From NCBI RefSeq assembly GCF_900104555.1, contig NZ_FNJU01000001.1, positions 62,001 to 126,000 of the forward strand: 64,000 bases of DNA. Direction: 5' to 3'. A program made the translations under genes and the position numbers. Below, one piece after another: positions 63,995 to 64,000 of this stretch (the first letter of the stretch is position 1; each line of letters opens with the position of its first letter). Under the pieces are notes generated by a model. The model made no database searches. It worked only from the letters and a program-made list of their open reading frames with translations, and was not told the origin of the DNA. This DNA is from Litchfieldia salsa (GTDB lineage: Bacteria > Bacillota > Bacilli > Bacillales > Bacillaceae_L).

Positions 63995-64000
63995 TCCCCT

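Overview
The window looks like chromosomal DNA of a spore-forming, aerobic Bacillaceae (Bacillus sensu lato). The genome is AT-rich, Shine-Dalgarno sites are strong (GGAGG), TTG starts are common, and gene order largely follows the Bacillus subtilis arc phoR-polA-mutM-ytaF-coaE-speH-nrdR-dnaB-ytxC-thrS-infC-rpmI-rplT-ysdABC-sspI-ysgA-pheST-rnhC-zapA-yshB-polX-mutS2-yshE-lcfA-fadR-fadB-etfBA-trxA-uvrC-lysC-yslB-sdhCAB-gerE-racE-gerM-rph-ysnAB. Sporulation genes (gerM, gerE, sspI, ytaF, ytxC) show that it makes endospores. The species cannot be named from this sequence alone.

Layout from left to right; nearly everything is on the minus strand. 0.2-5.3 kb: tRNA-Arg(UCU), phosphodiesterase ysnB, XTP pyrophosphatase, RNase PH, GerM, glutamate racemase and a MarR regulator. 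5.7-13.1 kb: gerE with a sigma-K-type promoter, a glycerol operon glpK-glpD sitting where B. subtilis has ysmA, and sdhCAB. 13.3-18.7 kb: yslB, lysC behind a lysine riboswitch, uvrC, a plus-strand Gln-rich anchored protein, and trxA. 18.9-24.1 kb: the beta-oxidation cluster lcfA, fadR, fadB, etfB, etfA with FadR and cre-like sites. 24.3-31.5 kb: a new 27-codon membrane peptide, yshE, mutS2, polX, cvpA-type yshB, zapA and rnhC. 31.6-38.6 kb: a small Cys-pair protein, a soluble acyl-ACP-desaturase-like di-iron protein, pheST with a T-box, ywaF-like and ysgA. 38.7-44.0 kb: sspI, M42 peptidase, then an accessory nucleotide island (dimeric dUTPase facing two tandem Dcd-fold genes), then sigma-W-type ysdB, a VTT-domain membrane protein and ysdA. 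44-49 kb: infC-rpmI-rplT with its L20-type leader, thrS with a T-box, ytxC. 49-53 kb: the primosome locus, where dnaB is followed not by a normal dnaI but by an unfamiliar 231-aa protein and a phage/ICE-like DnaC-type loader. 53-64 kb: nrdR, speH, coaE, ytaF, mutM, polA, a cold-shock gene, hflK-hflC with a sigma-W-type promoter, and phoR.

Three families of intergenic palindromic elements are scattered through the window: A (seven copies, one a remnant supplying the etfA ribosome binding site), B (four near-complete copies, two in tandem, with conserved arms but a swapped central hairpin) and C (two copies built on AGTGCC/GGCACT). The best candidates for something undescribed are the Dcd-fold pair at 41.1-42.3 kb (one copy keeps the deaminase Glu, the other has lost the catalytic residues and gained a C-terminal membrane anchor) and the displaced helicase-loader module at 49.3-50.8 kb.
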